DNA of 36,581 nucleotides, from assembly GCA_036733165.1 (NCBI GenBank), contig DAINBB010000013.1, positions 1 through 36,581 of the forward strand, given 5' to 3'. The notes under the pieces are model-generated. The model was not told the origin of the DNA. It made no database searches and saw nothing but the letters and a program-made list of their open reading frames with translations. How positions within the stretch are numbered: position 1 is the first letter of the stretch; every line of letters begins with the position of its first letter. Made by a program: the position numbers and the translations under genes. The DNA is from JAFGGT01 sp036733165. Lineage in GTDB: Archaea > Methanobacteriota_B > Thermococci > Methanofastidiosales > NM3. Positions 32,486 to 36,581 of the stretch are shown piece by piece.

Positions 32486-33229
32486 ATGGCGATAACGGAT
32501 ATGTTGATAAGGATTGCGGTCGCTTTCGTCGTGTGCTCTGCAATAGGGCTTCCATCCTACCGCATAAGGGTCGTGAGCCTCTCAGGCCTGCTCGCCGGTT
32601 ATGTGATGGGCATAGGAATCATCTTCTTTGGAGGTTGGGCTGCCTTCGTCATCATACTGATGTTCTTCCTGCTTTCAGGAATAACGACGAAATACCATTA
32701 CGATCAAAAGAAAAAGAGGGGCCTCGCCGAGAAGAAGGGCGGAGCCAGGGGTTACAAGAACGTCTTCGGCAACGGCATCGTGTCCCTGGCCATGATAATC
32801 CTTTTCCACTATTTTGGTTGCGAATGGCTCATCGCTGCATATCTGGGCTCCGCGGCCGCTGCAACGTGCGACACCGCGGGTGGTGAGATCGGCAGGCTGT
32901 CAAGGTCCGACCCGAGGCTCATCACCAATCTCAAGAAGGTGCCGGCGGGGACGGAGGGGGCCGTCTCTTCGCTGGGAAAGGGCGCAGAGATCGCGATAGG
33001 TGCGTTACTTGGATTGATCGCATGGTTTGCCGGAATGCCAACGGAGACGTTCGCGGGGATGGAGATGGTGGCCGTGACGGTATTCGGAGGGTTCATGGGC
33101 GCAACGGTGGACTCGTTCTTGGGTGCCACATTGGAGACCACGCAGAACTGGTTCGGAAACAACATGACAAACTTCCTATGCACTATTGCAGGCGCTGTAT
33201 TTTCAATACTTTTATATTCTGCACTCTAG
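32486..33229 (+). CDS. DUF92 membrane protein (VTE6-like)
   Basis: A 247-residue polytopic protein of the DUF92/TMEM19 family. The plant member VTE6 phosphorylates phytyl phosphate, so a polyprenyl-phosphate kinase role in archaeal lipids is plausible. Membrane segments are broad (about 5-24, 28-50, 60-75, 105-140, 175-200 and 225-245). Conserved polar loops are SGITTKYHYDQKKKRG after the third segment and AATCDTAGGEIGRLSR followed by KKVPAGTEGAVSSLGK. These match the family's D-T-..E-G and G-T-.G-.S motifs. Start ATG at 32486 is the first in frame. It is followed by mscS after 21 bases and is probably co-transcribed. Confidence 0.88.
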   Translation: MAITDMLIRIAVAFVVCSAIGLPSYRIRVVSLSGLLAGYVMGIGIIFFGGWAAFVIILMFFLLSGITTKYHYDQKKKRGLAEKKGGARGYKNVFGNGIVSLAMIILFHYFGCEWLIAAYLGSAAAATCDTAGGEIGRLSRSDPRLITNLKKVPAGTEGAVSSLGKGAEIAIGALLGLIAWFAGMPTETFAGMEMVAVTVFGGFMGATVDSFLGATLETTQNWFGNNMTNFLCTIAGAVFSILLYSAL

Positions 33230-33250
33230 AATGGTAAATAGGGGAATCGC

Positions 33251-34348
33251 ATGAGCATCGACCTTGACAAACCTATATATGACTTTTTGGATATCTTCAG
33301 AAGCTATTTCTCAAACGACTACATATATGCACTTTTCATATTCTTCATGTTCCTCGTGGTAGCCTTCCTGATCACGCTGATCTACAAGTTCGTGTTCGTT
33401 ATCATCAGCAATAGGACCTCGACGAAGATAGACGACATGATAGTAAAGAGCGCCAACAGGCCGATCTACCTGTTCGTGATGATCGTGGGACTAAAGACGA
33501 TAATCGCGGCGCTTGAGATGAATGGCGGCTTCATAGACAACCTGATGATGGCCCTGAACTCATGCCTTGTCATAATCCTCACGTATATCATGGTGATAGT
33601 CTTCAAGATCTTCATTAGCGAATGGGAAAACACCCTCAAACGAAAGACCAAGTCCAAGTACAGCGACACAATAGTGCCGTTGATCGAGAAGATAATATAC
33701 CTGTTCTTCATATTTTCCGGCATCATAATAGTGCTTGACATATGGGGTGTCGAGGTCGCACCGTTCCTGGCAGGCCTGGGTATCGCCGGTATCGCCATCG
33801 GCCTTGCCGTCCAGGACAGCCTCAAGGACTTCATAGGAGGAGTGAACCTGATACTTGACAACACCTACAAGGTCGGTGAGAAGGTCAAGCTGGACACCGG
33901 GGAGGTTGGGGACATATATGCCATCTCCATCAGGTCTACGAGGATCAGGACATATGACAATAATGTGATAATCATTCCCAATCACATCATGGCGGCCTCC
34001 AAGATCATAAACTATGCGCAGCCAAGAGCGAGGGAGAGGGGAGAGATACCATTTGGCGTGGTCTATGGCAGCAGTGTGGAGAAGACCAAGAAGGCGGCCC
34101 TTGAGGCTTTGAAAAACGTCGAGGGCATAATGGAGGACCCGGCACCGCAAATAGAGTTTCTGGACATGGGTGATTCCAGCCTGAACTTCCGGGCCCTGTT
34201 CTGGGCCAACACATACGGGGAGCGATGGGACCTGGAAAGAAAGGCAGTTGAATGCATCTATGAGGAGCTCACAATGCAGGGCATAGACTTCGCGTTCCCG
34301 ACCAGGACGATATACCTCGCGAAGGACGAGCCCTCCAAGGGGAACTAA
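33251..34348 (+). CDS. mscS: MscS-type mechanosensitive channel
   Basis: A 365-residue small-conductance mechanosensitive channel that releases solutes under osmotic shock. Four hydrophobic helices lie in residues 15-185. The pore-lining segment is GLGIAGIAIGLAVQDSLKDF, followed by GGVNLILDNTYKVGEKVKLD, the usual MscS beta-domain opening. The C-terminal domain (about 245-350) carries VVYGSSVEKTKKAALEAL and a GDSSLNFRALFW strand. SD AGGGGAA precedes the ATG. It lies in an operon with the DUF92 gene. Length and domain order are ordinary. Confidence 0.94.
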   Translation: MSIDLDKPIYDFLDIFRSYFSNDYIYALFIFFMFLVVAFLITLIYKFVFVIISNRTSTKIDDMIVKSANRPIYLFVMIVGLKTIIAALEMNGGFIDNLMMALNSCLVIILTYIMVIVFKIFISEWENTLKRKTKSKYSDTIVPLIEKIIYLFFIFSGIIIVLDIWGVEVAPFLAGLGIAGIAIGLAVQDSLKDFIGGVNLILDNTYKVGEKVKLDTGEVGDIYAISIRSTRIRTYDNNVIIIPNHIMAASKIINYAQPRARERGEIPFGVVYGSSVEKTKKAALEALKNVEGIMEDPAPQIEFLDMGDSSLNFRALFWANTYGERWDLERKAVECIYEELTMQGIDFAFPTRTIYLAKDEPSKGN

Positions 34349-34540
34349 TACTAATAGACAGGGCATACAGATGTCCTCTGTAGCAAGGAATCCCTCTCGA
34401 GGATATACTTACATAGTTAATTTTATTCAATGGAGAATCTTTCACGATCAGCAAGCATCCCTGGCCTTGCCAGACGGATACTATAATTGAGAATAAGAAA
34501 AGATGGACAAAGATGAAAAGATAAAAAAGGAGAAAAGGAC

Positions 34541-36581
34541 TCATTTCATAGAGTGGGTGGGTATTCCACCGCCCTTTCTCTCGTCGTCCTTGCCACTCCC
34601 AGTATCTCTCTTCGAAGAACTCGGAATGCCACCTCCCGAGACAATTGGCCTGCCAGTAGGTGGTTGTTCCCTTCCTCTCCTATCGGGGGGTGCTGCCATC
34701 GCCTTTCTCTCTGGGCTTGGACGTGCCGTTGCGGGTTTCTCCTCCGGTCCCTCCTCCCCAGGCTTCCTTTTTGTCAAGGCGACCAACACTATTGCAAAGA
34801 CTATCACAACTGCTGCGGCGATCAGGATCCACTTCATCCTTGAAGAACCTTCCACCTCCTCTGCCACGCTCATGCTCTTTGTGTTGGTGGATGTCTCTCC
34901 CGCTGTAACCACAAGGGAGAAAGATATGTCATCATATCCGTCCTTCTTGAGCGTCACTTGGTATGTCTGTGGGGTCAGGTCCTCTATAAGGAGAACTCCA
35001 TCCTGATTTGTCACTCCCACCTTTTCGTTCCCGAGATACACGTTCACAAGTTGCAATGGATTCTCGTCTGAGTCGGTGACGGATATCTGTATGCTTCCCG
35101 TCTCGGGCTCAGGTTCGGTCTCTTCGGTCATGATCACTGTTTTGGACGTAGTCTCTTCGGCAGTGACCACCGCGGTAACGGTATCGGAAAGTTCATAACC
35201 CGATTTTGTCGCAGATATCGTGTATGTGCCTCCCGGAAGCTCGATGCCGATTATTATTCCCTGTGCCGCGATCTCACTGAAGACCAGAGTGCCGTCGGTG
35301 TCCGAGATCTCTATTGTAACGTTGTCCAGCACGGAACCTGTATCGCTCTGGACCGTGACGTTAAGCATGCCCTTCAACTGGGTCATCGTTATCATCCCAG
35401 CATTGTGCGCAACATTCGGCGAAACGGTGAAACTGCTTGACACCACGGTGTCGTAGCCCGTCTTCTGGATGCGCAGGTAATATGTCTCGGGAAGTACCAG
35501 GCTGAACACGAATCCAAAGCTGGAGGATTCGGCGGCGCCTATGATGGCACTGTCCGACTGTCTCAGCAGCATCACGCTTGCCCCTGTGATGGTGTTGCCC
35601 GACCCGTCGACCACCATGCCGGTTACCGAAGCGGTCACCTGCAGGGTGACGCTATTGACATAGGCGGATGAGAGCGTCGTTGATAGATTCGTTATAGAAA
35701 CCTTTCCATCGGTATAGGAAGGATCGGCTATCTGATACGTGCTGCCGGATGGAACCTCAACGATAAGATTGGTGTTGGCCAACGTCAGGTTGGTTGTCAT
35801 CATGCTGCTCGGAGGCAGATGATCCAACGCCAAGGTCAGATACACCACTCCATCCTTGTATATTACGATAGAGCTTGGCTCTGTGCTGTTCTTGTCATTG
35901 TAGGTGATAGACGCCACAAGGAGGTCGAAACCTGACTGATAGAGATTGTCATAGAACACATTTGCACTTGATGAAACCGTTATCTGTTTGCTGTATGCCT
36001 CCCCGCTGCCGGAATCCCATGAATTTTTCGTGACACTCATGGTGTATGTACCTGGGGGAGCCGAAACGTAGGCTATGCCACTGGCGTTGGTCTGGGCAGT
36101 GTCTATTGTAGAGGTGCCTGATGTCAACTTTACAGTGGCGTTCTCCAGAACGGCTCCGGTCGCGCCGGACCTAACTATCACCTGAAAGTTCACAGGTTGC
36201 TCATCCTCATCGACATCCACTGTGAAGGATCTGACATCCGAGTACGAATCATCATCCAGATTTGATGAGACCTTCCAATAGTAAGTGCCATTTGCAAGGG
36301 CGTCGGATGACGATAATGTGTATGATGTTCCACTGGATATGGTTTCCTCGAACGTTATCGATGAAAATGTCTGGGTTGTGGATATCTTGAGATAGTAAGT
36401 GGTTGCTCCCGTGACCTCGCTCCAATTAAAGGTAGGCGTGCTGTCGTCCAGCGTCGCGCCGTTGGCAGGGGAGGTAAGAGTAGGCACCTCCGGCAGGGAT
36501 GTGTCGACCGTGAACGAGAATATCGTGGACCAGTCGCTGTAGTTCCCGGCCGCGTCCTTGGCCCTGACGTGCCAGTAGTGC
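34541..36581 (-). CDS. Large surface protein with Ig/Fn3-like and carboxypeptidase-regulatory domains, N-terminus beyond the window
   Basis: The C-terminal 679 residues of a bigger surface protein. The frame is open to the edge, where HYWHVRAKDAAGNYSDW shows a Fn3-type repeat of a kind used in archaeal S-layer-like proteins. A similar module follows (TPTFNWSEVTGATTYYLKI). Four or five carboxypeptidase-regulatory or PEGA-like beta-sandwiches come next, each with a G-x-x-L or T-x-x-G-x-x-x-I opening and a closing PPGTYTMSVTKNSWD- or PPETYYLRIQKTGYD-type strand. A membrane helix (RMKWILIAAAVVIVFAIVLVAL) near the end anchors it. The last 75 residues are cytoplasmic, basic and proline-rich. Its role is probably structural or adhesive. 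Confidence 0.87.
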   Translation of the reverse strand, partial: HYWHVRAKDAAGNYSDWSTIFSFTVDTSLPEVPTLTSPANGATLDDSTPTFNWSEVTGATTYYLKISTTQTFSSITFEETISSGTSYTLSSSDALANGTYYWKVSSNLDDDSYSDVRSFTVDVDEDEQPVNFQVIVRSGATGAVLENATVKLTSGTSTIDTAQTNASGIAYVSAPPGTYTMSVTKNSWDSGSGEAYSKQITVSSSANVFYDNLYQSGFDLLVASITYNDKNSTEPSSIVIYKDGVVYLTLALDHLPPSSMMTTNLTLANTNLIVEVPSGSTYQIADPSYTDGKVSITNLSTTLSSAYVNSVTLQVTASVTGMVVDGSGNTITGASVMLLRQSDSAIIGAAESSSFGFVFSLVLPETYYLRIQKTGYDTVVSSSFTVSPNVAHNAGMITMTQLKGMLNVTVQSDTGSVLDNVTIEISDTDGTLVFSEIAAQGIIIGIELPGGTYTISATKSGYELSDTVTAVVTAEETTSKTVIMTEETEPEPETGSIQISVTDSDENPLQLVNVYLGNEKVGVTNQDGVLLIEDLTPQTYQVTLKKDGYDDISFSLVVTAGETSTNTKSMSVAEEVEGSSRMKWILIAAAVVIVFAIVLVALTKRKPGEEGPEEKPATARPSPERKAMAAPPDRRGREQPPTGRPIVSGGGIPSSSKRDTGSGKDDERKGGGIPTHSMK

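Noticed and set aside
34349..34540. Hairpin CTGGC-CTT-GCCAG at 34461-34473 as a terminator for mscS
   Set aside because: No T-run follows on the plus strand and the stem is only five pairs; too weak to annotate.
1..36581. Possible tRNA genes, insertion sequences or attachment sites
   Set aside because: I looked through the spacers for T-loop-like GGTTCAAATCC motifs, terminal inverted repeats and transposase frames and saw none. Without a covariance-model search, short tRNAs with introns cannot be fully excluded.

Overview
The window is archaeal chromosomal DNA. It carries an ABCE1 ribosome-recycling ATPase with two Fe-S clusters, an RqcH/NEMF protein, archaeal SepF, CofG and CofH for coenzyme F420, a type 2 IPP isomerase followed by an archaeal RNase J, a THUMP protein, a PUA protein beginning with the usual archaeal IKKRH N-terminus, and TATA-like promoters with mixed leadered and near-leaderless starts. 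Several genes are of types more usual in bacteria: RibA (GTP cyclohydrolase II) with bifunctional RibD, a GHPDK-type MetK, and a type II pantothenate kinase. This mix suggests an anaerobic or microaerophilic euryarchaeon, perhaps of the Thermoplasmatota. The lineage is inference from gene content. I saw no tRNA or rRNA gene, CRISPR array, transposase or phage gene.

Layout. 1-1461 (minus): a ferrous-iron uptake operon, feoA-feoA-feoB(G domain)-feoB(membrane part, cut by the window edge), behind a promoter with three related operator-like sites. 1462-1970: non-coding, with a possibly structured segment and a second repeat-rich promoter. 1971-6823: a THUMP protein, TrkH, an HD hydrolase, an exported protein with an LssY_C-like region, and thymidylate kinase. 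6820-12517: a translation-quality and membrane block with ABCE1, a coiled-coil membrane protein ending in CDPC repeats, a small EMC6-like membrane protein, RqcH and SepF. 12645-17524: a membrane-anchored hypothetical, then cofG-cofH converging on a macro-ribA-ribD operon. 17641-22568: fast-evolving exported proteins, including two paralogous beta-propeller lipoproteins. 22697-28242: a GMC-type flavoprotein, RNase J, IDI2, a PUA protein and MetK. 28302-32242 (minus): a tightly coupled operon of a small helical protein, an OPT transporter, type II pantothenate kinase and an M29-like peptidase. 32486-34348: a DUF92 membrane enzyme and an MscS channel. 34541 to the end: a large surface protein cut by the window edge.

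How the genes work together. The strongest biochemical theme runs from GTP to Fo. RibA and RibD make the phosphorylated ribitylamino-uracil precursor, and CofG/CofH condense its dephosphorylated form with tyrosine to give the F420 chromophore. A diverged macro-domain protein leads the rib operon. The second theme is the OPT-PanK II-M29 operon, which reads like a salvage route for pantothenate-containing amides or peptides. The third is the closeness of ABCE1, RqcH and an EMC6-like protein, which joins ribosome recycling, nascent-chain quality control and possibly membrane insertion.
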